Shown in pieces: positions 44,369 through 53,819 of a stretch of DNA of 64,000 nucleotides (its first letter is position 1; the number at the start of each line of letters is the position of its first letter). The DNA is taken from NCBI GenBank assembly GCA_020638135.1, contig JACKJE010000006.1, forward strand, positions 77,024-141,023, given 5' to 3'. The notes beneath the pieces are model-generated. The model saw only the letters and a program-made list of their open reading frames with translations, was not told the origin of the DNA and searched no databases. The translations under genes and the position numbers were made by a program. The stretch comes from Methylobacteriaceae bacterium. GTDB taxonomy: Bacteria > Pseudomonadota > Alphaproteobacteria > Rhizobiales > Beijerinckiaceae.

Positions 44369-45777
44369 CAGCCGAGCTTGCGCACGTCGACGAAATGCCC
44401 GGCGATAGCCGCAGCCGCCGCCATGGCCGGCGAGACGAGATGCGTGCGGCCGCGGAAGCCCTGGCGGCCCTCGAAATTGCGGTTCGAGGTGGAGGCGCAG
44501 CGCTCGCCCGGCGCGAGTTTGTCGGGGTTCATGGCAAGGCACATGGAGCAGCCGGGTTCGCGCCATTCGAAGCCCGCTTCGATGAAGATTTTGTCGAGAC
44601 CTTCGGCCTCCGCCTGTTCCTTCACGAGTCCGGAGCCCGGCACCACCATCGCGTTGACGTGAGAGGCGACTTTCTTGCCCTTCGCCACGGCAGCGGCGGC
44701 GCGCAAATCCTCGATGCGGCCGTTGGTGCAGGAGCCGATGAAGGCGCGGTCGATCTTCACATCCGTGATCTTCTCGCCGCCCTTCAGGCCCATGTAGTCC
44801 AGAGCGCGCGCGACAGCCGCCTTCTTTGCCTCGTTGGGCGCGTCGGCCGGCGTCGGCACGGTGCCCTCGATGGTGATGACATCCTCGGGGCTTGTGCCCC
44901 AGGTGACGATCGGCGGCAGCGACGCGGCGTCGAGCGTCACCACAGTGTCGAATTTCGCGCCGTCGTCGGTCTTGAGCTTCGACCAATAGGCGACGGCCTG
45001 GTCCCAGGCCGCGCCTTTCGGCGCCTTCGGACGGTCCTTCAGATAGGCGAAGGTCTTCTCGTCCGGCGCGATCAGGCCGGCGCGCGCGCCGCCCTCGATC
45101 GACATGTTGCAGAGCGTCATGCGGCCTTCCATCGAGAGGTCGCGGATGGCCTCGCCCGCATATTCGATGACATGGCCGGTGCCGCCGGCGGTGCCGATCT
45201 TGCCGATGATCGCGAGCGCGATGTCTTTTGCCGTGACGCCGGCCGGCAGCTTGCCGTCGACCTGCACCAGCATGTTCTTCGCCTTCTTCTGGATCAGCGT
45301 CTGCGTGGCGAGAACGTGCTCGACTTCAGACGTGCCGATGCCGTGCGCCAGCGCGCCGAAGGCGCCGTGCGTGGAGGTGTGGCTGTCGCCGCACACGATG
45401 GTCGTGCCCGGCAGGGTGAAGCCCTGCTCCGGCCCGATGATGTGAACCACGCCCTGGCGCTTGTCGTGCTCGTCGTAATATTCGACGCCGAATTCGGCGG
45501 CGTTGATGGCGAGCTGCTCGACCTGCGCCTTGGATTCCGGATCCTCGATCGGCTTGGAGCGGTCGGTGGTCGGCACGTTGTGGTCGACGACGGCGAGCGT
45601 CTTCTCCGGCGCGCGCACCTTGCGCCTGGAAATGCGCAGGCCCTCGAAGGCCTGCGGGCTCGTGACCTCGTGCACGAGATGGCGGTCGATATAGATGAGG
45701 CAGGTGCCGTCCGGCTGAACGTCGACGACGTGGTCGTCCCAGATCTTGTCGTAGAGCGTGCGCGGTCCTGCGGTCAT
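44368..45777 (-). CDS. leuC: 3-isopropylmalate dehydratase large subunit
   Basis: 469 residues from ATG 45777 (MTAGPRTLYDKIWDDHVV). Aconitase-type [4Fe-4S] enzyme of leucine synthesis. Landmarks: DGTCLIYIDRHLVHEVTSPQAF, VCGDSHTSTHGAFGALAHGIGTSEVEHVLATQ, FIGSCTNGR and the last cluster Cys pair in WREPGCSMCLAMNPD. The 179 bases upstream hold its promoter; no leader peptide with leucine codons was recognised. Confidence 0.97.
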   Translation of the reverse strand: MTAGPRTLYDKIWDDHVVDVQPDGTCLIYIDRHLVHEVTSPQAFEGLRISRRKVRAPEKTLAVVDHNVPTTDRSKPIEDPESKAQVEQLAINAAEFGVEYYDEHDKRQGVVHIIGPEQGFTLPGTTIVCGDSHTSTHGAFGALAHGIGTSEVEHVLATQTLIQKKAKNMLVQVDGKLPAGVTAKDIALAIIGKIGTAGGTGHVIEYAGEAIRDLSMEGRMTLCNMSIEGGARAGLIAPDEKTFAYLKDRPKAPKGAAWDQAVAYWSKLKTDDGAKFDTVVTLDAASLPPIVTWGTSPEDVITIEGTVPTPADAPNEAKKAAVARALDYMGLKGGEKITDVKIDRAFIGSCTNGRIEDLRAAAAVAKGKKVASHVNAMVVPGSGLVKEQAEAEGLDKIFIEAGFEWREPGCSMCLAMNPDKLAPGERCASTSNRNFEGRQGFRGRTHLVSPAMAAAAAIAGHFVDVRKLG

Positions 45778-45956
45778 GGCGTCCTCGTCGAGGTGCTGTC
45801 TTTCTTGCGCCGGGCGCGGCCGGTTTGCGGCCCGCGAAGGCGTTGGTGGGCCGTCTTCTAGAACAACCCGCTGGTTAAGTGAAATCCGAATTTGCGGAGG
45901 ATTGAGGGCGGGCGGGACCCTCTCCCTCACTGCTGGCGGGGCGGTCGGGTGTTTCT

Positions 45957-47675
45957 CTACAACCGGCTGAACGCCCACTGCACCTCGAGCCCGGCCTCCG
46001 CCACGCCGGCCACCACAATCTGCTGGCAGGCGCGCACGCCGTCGGGGCTGGCGAAGAAGACGCTTTCCTCGAGGCCGACGTCCATCCCGCCAGCGTCGAA
46101 CATCCAGCGCTGGCCATCGGCGAGATCCAGCACGACGGCCGTATCGTCGCCGGCGCGCATGGCGACCACAGACGGATGCAGGTGGAAGCGCAGCGCAAAG
46201 GTTTCGGGCGCGCTCTGGCCGGTTTGCCCGGCCACGACGAGCCGGTCCTCTCCGACGAGCTGCGCGCCGTCGGCCTTCAGCGCGATGCGGCGCTCGTGCA
46301 CGAGGCCGAAGCGCTGGGCGTAGCCGTCGTGCGAGAGGTCGAGCAGCGCGCCTTCGGCCAGCGTTTCGCGGCTCATGCCGACATGCGTCGGGCCGGCGAC
46401 GATCTGGCCGGCGACGATGCGCTCCATGCCGGCGTCGGGCGCGATGCGGCAGGAGGAGACGTCGTTGAGGACGAGGGTCGAATGGGCGGCGGTCTGGCGC
46501 GCCGCCTCGCGCGCCGAAGGGCCGCCGACGGCCGGCGTACCGCAATTGACGACGATGCGCTGCAGGCCGCTCGACATTTCGAAGGACAGGCAGCCGGCGT
46601 GCGCGTCGAGCGAATAGGGGCCGGGCGGCGGCGGACCGGCGTCGACGATGACGATCGTGTCGGCGGCTTCCAGCCGCTGGTAACCCGAATGCGGCGCGCT
46701 GACCGGCGCCGCGCCGCGCGCGTCATCGTAATGCAGGACGGTCGCCAGCCGGTCCGGCGCGGTCACGCCCATGCCGTTAAACAAGGCGAGCGAAGAGTCG
46801 CCGTGGCGGAGCAGGCGCAGCGCGGGAATGACGCGGTCGATGGCGTTGAGCAGCGCCGGCGGCGGGGCCGCGCCGCGCGCGACATAGGCCTGGCGCAGCG
46901 GCAGGAAGTCGAGCAGCAGGTCGATCAGCGCCTGCGGGTTGCGGCTGACATGGCCGCCGTCGGGCAGGATCTGCCCGCCGATGGCGTCGGCGAGCTGGGC
47001 GCTCGCGCGTGTCTGGAATCGCGCCGGCGTGTCGGCGCACATGGCGTAGGCGGCGAGCGCCATCGTCGCCTGAAGCCGCGCGAGCCCGGCGGTCGCGCCG
47101 AGCGCGTCCTGCAATTGTGCGGCGTCGCGGGCGAGGGCGCGCAGGAAGCGATGGTAGAATTCGGCCTCCGCGCCCTCGAGCACGAGGGTCGCCTGGCTGA
47201 GCCAGGAGAGGATGCGGCGCGCCGTCGTGGCGGCGTCGAATGTTTCGCCGCCGGTGCGGCCGCGCGCGGCGAGATAATCGTCGACGAGCGCGCGCGCATT
47301 GACGCGGGCGAGGCTCGTCTCGGCGGCGCGCAGATGGCGCAGCCAGCCGAAGCCGTTGAGCGCGCGCGCCCATTCGGGCGAAGGCGGGTGGAGATCGAAG
47401 GGCGAGCGACCCTGCGTATTCACGATGCGGCCGCCGAAGGCGAAGTAGCCGGCGTAAATGTCCTCGGCGCGGGTGGCGTCGGCGGTGCGGATGTCCTGCG
47501 GCGCGATCAGCAGGCGTTCGGGCGCGCGAATGCGCATGCGGCCAAAGGCGCGCGCCGGCGCCATCGCCGCGCGCGCGATCCGCGACGCGTAACGCCGCGC
47601 CATGATAGCGGCGAGCTTCGCGCGATCCGCCGGTCCTCCGCTTGTCAGTCGCCCCTCCTGCCGGGCGCAATCCAT
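45957..47675 (-). CDS. heparinase II/III-family protein
   Basis: 572 residues from ATG 47675 (MDCARQEGRLTSGGP); ATG 47603 (MARRYASRIAR) is also possible. A helical barrel part with a run like FAFGGRIVNTQGRSPFDLHPPSPEWARALNGFGWLRHL is followed by a beta-rich C-terminal half starting near DTIVIVDAGPPPPGPYSLDAHAGCLSFEMSSG. The Tyr/His set of lyases is partly present (HAGCLSFE, HST). In Rhizobiales such a gene next to rsmB is usual. Probably an envelope polysaccharide lyase; no signal peptide is clear. Confidence 0.88.
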   Translation of the reverse strand: MDCARQEGRLTSGGPADRAKLAAIMARRYASRIARAAMAPARAFGRMRIRAPERLLIAPQDIRTADATRAEDIYAGYFAFGGRIVNTQGRSPFDLHPPSPEWARALNGFGWLRHLRAAETSLARVNARALVDDYLAARGRTGGETFDAATTARRILSWLSQATLVLEGAEAEFYHRFLRALARDAAQLQDALGATAGLARLQATMALAAYAMCADTPARFQTRASAQLADAIGGQILPDGGHVSRNPQALIDLLLDFLPLRQAYVARGAAPPPALLNAIDRVIPALRLLRHGDSSLALFNGMGVTAPDRLATVLHYDDARGAAPVSAPHSGYQRLEAADTIVIVDAGPPPPGPYSLDAHAGCLSFEMSSGLQRIVVNCGTPAVGGPSAREAARQTAAHSTLVLNDVSSCRIAPDAGMERIVAGQIVAGPTHVGMSRETLAEGALLDLSHDGYAQRFGLVHERRIALKADGAQLVGEDRLVVAGQTGQSAPETFALRFHLHPSVVAMRAGDDTAVVLDLADGQRWMFDAGGMDVGLEESVFFASPDGVRACQQIVVAGVAEAGLEVQWAFSRL

Positions 47676-47731
47676 CGCCCGCCGCCGCTCATGCCGACGC
47701 TTATAATGTCTCTTGATGTGTTTAGGGTCTA

Positions 47732-49129
47732 TTAACCTTGTCGACAGAGCCGCGCGGCAAAGAAGCCGTCGAGCCCGGCCATGCGCGCGTCCTCGTCCGG
47801 CCAGTGACAAGGCAGCGTGCGCAGGTCGCCCTCGGCGGTCAGGAATTCAGGCGGCAGGCCGCATTCCCCCGCTTCGAACGGCACGCGCCTGAAGTCGGGA
47901 TTCTTGCGCAGGAGCGCGGCTATCTGCGTCTCGCCTTCCTCGGGCTCGATCGAGCAGACGCAATAGACGAGGTGACCGCCGGGCTTCACCAGCATCGCCG
48001 CGCGGGCGAGAATCTTCGCCTGCAGCGTGGCAAGCTGATCGACGTCGCCGGGCTTCTTGGTCCATTGCACGTCTGGATGGCGGCGGATCGTGCCGGTCGC
48101 CGAACAGGGCGGATCGACCAGAACGGCGTCGAAGGGCTCCGCCGACCAGGTCGCGGCGTCGGCCACGACGATATCGGCGTGCAGGCCGAGACGTTCGAGA
48201 TTGGCGGAGAGCTGCTTGAGGCGTTCGGCCGAGCGGTCGAGGGCTGTGACCTGCGCGCCGGCCGCGGCGAGTTCGGCCGTCTTGCCGCCGGGCGCGGCGC
48301 AGAGGTCGAGCACCCGCGCGCCGGGCTCGAAGGGCAGCAGGCGCGCCGGCAGGGCGGCGGCGGCGTCCTGCACCCACCATTGGCCGTCGGCGAAGCCCGG
48401 CAGGTCCGGGACGGGCGTATGCGCCGAAATGCGGATCGAGCCGGTCGGCAGGACCCGGCCGCCGAGCCTTTCCGCCCAGCCCGGCGCGTCGTCGCGGACG
48501 GTGACGTCGAGCGTCGGCTCGCGCAGATGGGCGGCGGCGATGGCGCGGGCGCGCTCCTCGCCCCAGGCGCGCCGCCAGCGCTGGCCGAGCCAGCCGGGCG
48601 TTTCGTCGGCCAGCGGATCGAGTTCGGCGAGCAGGGTCTCGCGCTCGCGAATCGCCGAGCGCAGAATGGCGTTCAGGAGGCCGGAAAAGCCGGCCGTCTT
48701 GACGTCGGCCTTGGCGGCGCGCACGGCGAGGTCGACGGCGGCGTGGTCGGGCGTATCCATGAACAGGATCTGCGCCAGACCGGCGATGGCGATCCACTCG
48801 AACTGGCCGGCGTTGCGCGGCATGCCCTTGTCGAGCAGGCGGGCGAGCGTGCGCCGGATGGCGCCGAGCCGGCGCACGGAGACTGTCGCGATCGAACGCA
48901 CCAGCGCCTTGTCGCGCGCGTCGAGCCCCGCTGTGCGATTGGGGACGGCGGCCGGCGCAAAGCGCTCGTCCAGCGCATGGCCGCTGACGACGACGTCGGA
49001 AATCACCTGATGCGCCGCGATCCGCGCGCGCAGGCCGGGGACGGCGGAGATGGCGGCTTCGCGCTCGGCGTCCGTGGGGCGGGCGGCGCCCGGACGGCCG
49101 CCGGGCGCCTTGCCCGATGCACGCTTCAC
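47732..49129 (-). CDS. rsmB: 16S rRNA m5C967 methyltransferase
   Basis: 465 residues from ATG 49129. An N-terminal NusB-like RNA-binding domain (LDARDKALVRSIATVSVRRLGAIRR) precedes the methyltransferase. SAM motif VLDLCAAPGGKTAELAAAGA, the Cys of DPPCSATGTIRRHPD and the catalytic Cys in LVYCVCSIEPEEGE. It methylates a cytosine of 16S rRNA. The heparinase-like gene follows 56 bases after it. Confidence 0.95.
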   Translation of the reverse strand: MKRASGKAPGGRPGAARPTDAEREAAISAVPGLRARIAAHQVISDVVVSGHALDERFAPAAVPNRTAGLDARDKALVRSIATVSVRRLGAIRRTLARLLDKGMPRNAGQFEWIAIAGLAQILFMDTPDHAAVDLAVRAAKADVKTAGFSGLLNAILRSAIRERETLLAELDPLADETPGWLGQRWRRAWGEERARAIAAAHLREPTLDVTVRDDAPGWAERLGGRVLPTGSIRISAHTPVPDLPGFADGQWWVQDAAAALPARLLPFEPGARVLDLCAAPGGKTAELAAAGAQVTALDRSAERLKQLSANLERLGLHADIVVADAATWSAEPFDAVLVDPPCSATGTIRRHPDVQWTKKPGDVDQLATLQAKILARAAMLVKPGGHLVYCVCSIEPEEGETQIAALLRKNPDFRRVPFEAGECGLPPEFLTAEGDLRTLPCHWPDEDARMAGLDGFFAARLCRQG

Positions 49130-49199
49130 AGGGTCACCGCCTGAATTCGAATCGCTACCAAGTTCACGGACCTATTCTTAAGCCAGATATGCCGGAGAT

Positions 49200-50219
49200 T
49201 CAGCTTCTACCCCAGGGGTCGGGGCGATTTGTTTGTGATGGCGGGCTTCCCCAGGGGGAGCCGCGCACGATCCCCGATCCGCCGAGGAAGGAGTCCGCGC
49301 CAGTCGGCGTGTCGCCACGGAACGGCGACCAGCCGCCGGCCGGCGCGGCGGCGGGCTGCGGCTGCGCCATGCCGACGCCCATCTCCTGCGCGAGCGCGAC
49401 CAGCGCGTCAATCCGGTTCTGGGTGTCGGGGTGGGTCGAGAACAGATTGTCGCGCGGCCCGCCGGCCAAGGGATTGACGATGAAAAGATGGGCCATGGCG
49501 GGCTTGGCTTCCACCGCCTCGTCGGGAATGGCGGCGGCGCCGTCGGAAATCTTCGACAGGGCGGAGGCGAGCCACAGCGGATTGCCGCAGAGTTCGCCGC
49601 CCGTGCGGTCGGCGACATATTCGCGCGACCGGCTGACCGCCATCTGCACGATCATCGCCGCAATCGGCGCGAGAATGGCGAGCGCGATGGAGGCAAGCGG
49701 GCCGGGCCCGCCGTCGCGGCGACCGCCGCCGAAGAACATGCCCCAGCTGGCGATCGAGGAAATCGCGCCGGCGAGCGTCGCGGCGATCGTCATGGTCAGC
49801 GTGTCGCGGTGCTTGATATGCGCCATTTCATGCGCGAGCACGCCCATGCGCTCCTCACGCGTCAGCATCTGCGAGAGGCCGTAGTTCACCGCAATGGCGG
49901 CATGTTCCGGGTCGCGGCCGGTGGCGAAGGCGTTGGGCTGATCGGAATTGACGACATAGACGCGCGGCATGGGCAGGCCGGCCCGGGAGGCCAGCGTCGC
50001 CACGTCGTCGACGAGATCGGGCGCGGTGGAGCGGTCGACCTCGTGCGAATCGACCGAGGCGAGCGCCATGTGGTCCGAATTCCAGTAGGCGAACATGTTG
50101 GCGCCGATGGCGAAGACGAGCGCGATCCCCATGCCGGCGCGCCCGCCGAGCGCGAGGCCGACGATCATAAACAGGGCCGTCATGCCAGCGAGCAGGATCG
50201 CCGTGCGCATGAAATTCAT
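49200..50219 (-). CDS. htpX: HtpX membrane zinc protease
   Basis: 339 residues from ATG 50219. Two N-terminal membrane segments, then the protease with zinc motif VLAHEMAHIKHRDTLTMTI and a further Glu in SREYVADRTGG, and two more segments around the site. C-terminal FSTHPDTQNRIDALVALA followed by a Pro/Gly/Ser-rich tail. It degrades misfolded inner-membrane proteins, the stress role of the family. Confidence 0.96.
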   Translation of the reverse strand: MNFMRTAILLAGMTALFMIVGLALGGRAGMGIALVFAIGANMFAYWNSDHMALASVDSHEVDRSTAPDLVDDVATLASRAGLPMPRVYVVNSDQPNAFATGRDPEHAAIAVNYGLSQMLTREERMGVLAHEMAHIKHRDTLTMTIAATLAGAISSIASWGMFFGGGRRDGGPGPLASIALAILAPIAAMIVQMAVSRSREYVADRTGGELCGNPLWLASALSKISDGAAAIPDEAVEAKPAMAHLFIVNPLAGGPRDNLFSTHPDTQNRIDALVALAQEMGVGMAQPQPAAAPAGGWSPFRGDTPTGADSFLGGSGIVRGSPWGSPPSQTNRPDPWGRS

Positions 50220-50324
50220 GTTTGCCCCCCTCCAGCCGGTAGCGGCGCGCGCCGCCCGGGACTATGTGGGGAGGCGGCGCCTGAATGCGCAAGGCCATCA
50301 GTGCGGGATGACGGGGGCAAGAGA

Positions 50325-50531
50325 ATGGCGGACGAGACGGACGGCGAAGCTGCAATCGAATCGGCGCCGCGCAAGCTGACGCCCGAAGCCCAGCGCGCTC
50401 TGGCCGAAGCCGAGGAACGCCGCAAGGCGGCGCAGGCGGCCGCGCGTCCGAAGGAGTTTGGCGGTCGCGAAGGGCCGGAGCCCGTGCGCTACGGCGACTG
50501 GGAGAACAAGGGGATCGCGGTGGATTTTTGA
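50325..50531 (+). CDS. SdhAF4-like protein (DUF1674)
   Basis: 68 residues from ATG 50325. The C-terminus has the family signature RPKEFGGREGPEPVRYGDWENKGIAVDF, matching the succinate-dehydrogenase assembly factor 4 (DUF1674) pattern EFGG..GPEP.RYGDWE.KG...DF. The N-terminal half is low-complexity Ala/Glu. In mitochondria this factor helps assemble flavinylated SdhA. It is divergent from htpX. Confidence 0.92.
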   Translation: MADETDGEAAIESAPRKLTPEAQRALAEAEERRKAAQAAARPKEFGGREGPEPVRYGDWENKGIAVDF

Positions 50532-50548
50532 GCGGGACCGCCGCTCGA

Positions 50549-51319
50549 TCAACCCCGGTTCTTCCGCTCGCGCAGTTCCGTGAACACCTCCGCCGCCGGC
50601 CTGCCGGTCATGCCGACCGCCGCCTGCACGCCGGGATCGGTCGCGCGCAAAAACGGGTTCGTGGCCAGCTCCAGCCCGATGGTGGTCGGCAGCGTGTACT
50701 GGCCGGCGGCGCGCAGCGCAGAAATGTCGGCGGCGCGACGGGCGAGTTCGACGTTGCCGGGGTCGACGGTCAGGGCGAATTTGGCGTTGCCGAGCGTATA
50801 TTCGTGGCCGCAATAGACGCGGGTTTCCTCCGGCAGCGCCGCCAATTTCTGTAACGATCCGTACAAAATAGGAGAGGGCGCCTCGAAGGCGCGGCCGCAG
50901 CCGAGCGCGAACAAGGTGTCGCCGGCAAACAGCAGCGCGTCGTCGGGGAAATGATAGGCGATGTGCCCGGTCGTGTGGCCGGGCGTCTCGATCACGCGGG
51001 CCCTGGCCGAGCCGACCGTGATTTCATCGCCTTCGACGACCTGCGCGTCCAGCCCCTTGATGCGATGGGCGTCCGCCTTGGCGCCGGTCACGCGCGCGCC
51101 GGGAAACTTCACCTTGACCTCGGCAATGCCCTGGATGTGGTCGGGGTGGTGGTGGGTGACGAGAATGTCGGTGAGGGTCCAGCCCTTGTTCGCGAGCGCC
51201 GCCAGCACGGGCGCGGCGTCCGGCGCGTCGATGCTCGCGGTCGCGCCGGTCGCGGGATCGTGGATCAGCACGCCAAAATTGTCGTCGAGGCAGATGAACT
51301 GATGAACCTGCAGCGCCAT
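50549..51319 (-). CDS. gloB: hydroxyacylglutathione hydrolase (glyoxalase II)
   Basis: 256 residues from ATG 51319 (MALQVHQFICLDDNFGVLI). Metallo-beta-lactamase fold with the metal motif VTHHHPDHIQG, then PGHTTGHIAYH, FAGDTLFALGCGR and the C-terminal YCGHEYTLGNAKFAL. It hydrolyses S-lactoylglutathione to lactate and glutathione in methylglyoxal removal. Confidence 0.96.
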   Translation of the reverse strand: MALQVHQFICLDDNFGVLIHDPATGATASIDAPDAAPVLAALANKGWTLTDILVTHHHPDHIQGIAEVKVKFPGARVTGAKADAHRIKGLDAQVVEGDEITVGSARARVIETPGHTTGHIAYHFPDDALLFAGDTLFALGCGRAFEAPSPILYGSLQKLAALPEETRVYCGHEYTLGNAKFALTVDPGNVELARRAADISALRAAGQYTLPTTIGLELATNPFLRATDPGVQAAVGMTGRPAAEVFTELRERKNRG

Positions 51320-51377
51320 GCGCGAAACTCCGTCTCTGGTTGCGCCGACATATAGCGCAGATTGGCGCGTCGCCATG

Positions 51378-51403
51378 AAAAAAGGCCCGGCGCGAGCCGG
51401 GCC
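51378..51403 (-). terminator. rho-independent terminator after the L,D-transpeptidase gene
   Basis: An 8-bp stem (51384-51391 with 51396-51403), four-base loop, and TTTTTT on the minus strand. It lies between the transpeptidase stop and the gloB start. Confidence 0.9.
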
Positions 51404-51430
51404 GTGGAGTTTCGGAGCCTGTTCCCGAAC

Positions 51431-52006
51431 CTAGTGCAGCATCACCACCTGCGTGCCGACGCTGACGCGATTGTAAAGGTCGGCGACATCCTCGTTGTAC
51501 ATGCGGATGCAGCCGTAGGAGGCGGCGCTGCCGATGGAGCGGCGCATGGAGCGGGTCGTGCCGTGGATGGCGATCTGGTCGCGGTTGAGCGTGAGCGCGG
51601 CGACGCCCATCGGATTGTGCGGCGAGCCGCCGGGGATGAGATTCGGCAGTTCCGGATGGTCGCGCTTGACGACGGCCGGCGGCGCCCAGTCGGGCTTCAG
51701 ATACTTGCCGTCCACGTAAGCCACGCCCGACCATTCCTTGCCGCGCCTGGGCACGGCGATCGGATAGCGGATCGCGCGGGCGCTATCGAGGACATAGTAG
51801 AGCGCGCGCTGGCGGGCGCTGATGACCAAAGTGCCGGGCCGCAGATCTCCGGCCTGAGGGAAGGGCACGACGCGTTCGGCGGCGGCGGCGGGCTTGGGAA
51901 GGGCGATCAGCGCGCCGAACAGGGCGGCGGCGAGGCCGAGAGCCAGGACAGCCCGCGACCGGACCGGGAGGGTCCGCGCCGCGGCGCGATAGGACGAACG
52001 GCTCAT
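51431..52006 (-). CDS. L,D-transpeptidase (YkuD family)
   Basis: 191 residues from ATG 52006 (MSRSSYRAAARTLPV); GGGGGA upstream. A signal or anchor segment (VLALGLAAALFGALIALPKPAAA) is followed by the YkuD domain: VISARQRALYYVL, IPGGSPHNPMGVAALTL, the catalytic IHGTTRSMRRSIGSAASYGCIRM with His and Cys. It makes 3-3 crosslinks or attaches proteins to peptidoglycan. Confidence 0.95.
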   Translation of the reverse strand: MSRSSYRAAARTLPVRSRAVLALGLAAALFGALIALPKPAAAAERVVPFPQAGDLRPGTLVISARQRALYYVLDSARAIRYPIAVPRRGKEWSGVAYVDGKYLKPDWAPPAVVKRDHPELPNLIPGGSPHNPMGVAALTLNRDQIAIHGTTRSMRRSIGSAASYGCIRMYNEDVADLYNRVSVGTQVVMLH

Positions 52007-52203
52007 GCGCAAATTCCCCCGAAATACTCGACGATCGTGGACGATGCGTTTGACCGATCTTTATCGAGGAGAGGGCGCTTGTCGAAGCGTTCCTGGCTGC
52101 GCAGTTAAGCGGTAGGCTTAAGATTCCGTGCACTGTCGCAACTGCGCCACAGGCGCCGCGCTCGCGCCTTTGACCCGTCGCGCGCGGCGCGCGATAAGCC
52201 GCC

Positions 52204-53076
52204 ATGACCGACGCCCCCGTCATTTTCGATCGCGCGCTGCTGACGCGGCGCCAGAAGCGCGCGCTGGCGCAGGGGCCAGCCGATTTCCTGCTCGCGGCGA
52301 CGGTCGAGGAGCTGGTCGCCCGGCTCTCCGCCGTGCAGCGCGAATTCGTCAGCGCGCTCGATGTCGGCGGTCCCTCGCCCATGCTGGCCGACGCGCTCGC
52401 GCGGCCGGGGCGCGACATCGTCCGCGTGTGCGACGATCCGGGCTTTGCCGGCGCGGGACGCTTTCTCGTCGCGGAGGGCGAAACGCTGCCGGTCGCGCCA
52501 GCCTCGGTCGATCTCGTTGTCTCAGCGCTGGCGCTGCAATGGGTCAACGATCTGCCGGGCCTGCTCGCGCAGATCAGGCGCGCCCTGAAGCCCGACGGTC
52601 TCTTCCTCGCCTGTCTCGTCGGCGCCGCCAGCCTGTCGGAATTGCGCGCGAGCTTCACGGCGGCCGAAGCCGAGCTGGAGGGGGGGGCGAGCCCGCGCGT
52701 CGCGCCGTTCGGCGACGTGCGCGAGCTCGGGGCGCTGATGCAGCGCGCGGGTTTCGCCCTGCCGGTCGTCGATTTCGAGACGCTGACGGTGCGCTACGAT
52801 TCCATGTTCGGACTGATGGCCGATCTGCGCGCCATGGGCGCGACCAATGCGCTCGTCGTCCGTTCGCGCAAGCCGCTGCGCCGCGCGACGCTGATGCGCG
52901 CCGCGCAAATCTACGCGGATCGATACAGCGATCCCGACGGCCGCGTGCGCGCGAGCTTCGATATCGTATGGCTGTCGGGCTGGGCGCCGCACGAATCGCA
53001 GCAGAAGCCCGCCGCGCGCGGCTCGGCGCAGATGAGCCTCGAAGAAGCGTTGAAGGCGACGCGCAGGCAGGACTGA
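52204..53076 (+). CDS. NDUFAF5/BioC-like SAM-dependent methyltransferase
   Basis: 290 residues from ATG 52204. Opening FDRALLTRRQKRALAQGPADFLLAATVEEL and ALDVGGPSPMLADALA (SAM loop), SALALQWVNDLPGLLAQIRRALKPDGLFLACL and the C-terminal FDIVWLSGWAPHESQQKP are typical of the bacterial NDUFAF5 group, which in mitochondria is an assembly factor for complex I. BioC, which methylates the malonyl carrier in biotin synthesis, is the other possibility. In relatives the gene often lies near comF and grxC; here it does not. Confidence 0.92.
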   Translation: MTDAPVIFDRALLTRRQKRALAQGPADFLLAATVEELVARLSAVQREFVSALDVGGPSPMLADALARPGRDIVRVCDDPGFAGAGRFLVAEGETLPVAPASVDLVVSALALQWVNDLPGLLAQIRRALKPDGLFLACLVGAASLSELRASFTAAEAELEGGASPRVAPFGDVRELGALMQRAGFALPVVDFETLTVRYDSMFGLMADLRAMGATNALVVRSRKPLRRATLMRAAQIYADRYSDPDGRVRASFDIVWLSGWAPHESQQKPAARGSAQMSLEEALKATRRQD

Positions 53077-53133
53077 AAGCGGCTTGCGCGCCGCGCATTC
53101 GTCCGCAAAATGAGCGCGAACAGGGAGATATGC

Positions 53134-53739
53134 ATGACCACGAAAGCCAAGGCAGCCAAGAAGTCGAAGGCGCGCGACATGGAGGGCGTCATCGCGCTCG
53201 ACCTGCCGTTCGCGGAGCGCACGCCAGAGGTGAAGGCCTATTTCGACAAGTGCGACGAGAAGATCGGCTTCGTTCCGAACGTGCTGCTCGCCTTCGCGCA
53301 CGACATGGCCAAGCTCGACGCCTTCTCGACCTATTACAACGATCTGATGCTCGCCCCTTCGGGTCTCTCCAAGCTCGAGCGCGAGATGATCTCGGTCGCC
53401 GTGTCGTCGGAGAACAAATGTTTCTACTGCCTCGTCGCGCATGGCGAGGCGGTGCGGCGCCTGTCGGGCGATCCCGCGCTCGGCGAAATGATCGCGATGA
53501 ATTATCGCGCGGCCGATCTGCCGCCGCGCCAGCGCGCCATGCTCGATTTCGCGGTGAAGATGACGAGGGAGCCGTGGGCGATCGAGGAAGAAGATCGCGC
53601 GAAACTCCGCGAAGCCGGCTTTTCCGACCGCGACATCTGGGACATCGGCGCGGTCGCAAGCTTCTTCAACATGACCAACCGCATGGCGGCGGCGACCGAC
53701 ATGCGGCCGAACCCGCAATATCACGCGATGTCGCGGTGA
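53134..53739 (+). CDS. AhpD-like peroxidase-related protein
   Basis: 201 residues from ATG 53134 (MTTKAKAAKKSKARDME, GGGAGA upstream); ATG 53110 would add eight residues. AhpD fold with the redox motif ENKCFYCLVAHGEAVRRL (Cys-x-x-Cys then His), so it may reduce peroxides through a small-thiol relay. The extra N-terminus is Lys-rich. No typical AhpC partner is seen beside it. Confidence 0.92.
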   Translation: MTTKAKAAKKSKARDMEGVIALDLPFAERTPEVKAYFDKCDEKIGFVPNVLLAFAHDMAKLDAFSTYYNDLMLAPSGLSKLEREMISVAVSSENKCFYCLVAHGEAVRRLSGDPALGEMIAMNYRAADLPPRQRAMLDFAVKMTREPWAIEEEDRAKLREAGFSDRDIWDIGAVASFFNMTNRMAAATDMRPNPQYHAMSR

Positions 53740-53819
53740 GGTTCGCAGGCGACGTCCTCGGGCGCGCTTCACGCAGACGTGAGTTGCGCGCCTGACGGCG
53801 CGCCGTCCATTCGAGGCCC

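Noticed and set aside
45778..45956. Leucine leader peptide and attenuator before leuC
   Set aside because: No short frame rich in leucine codons followed by alternative hairpins and a T run was recognised in this gap.
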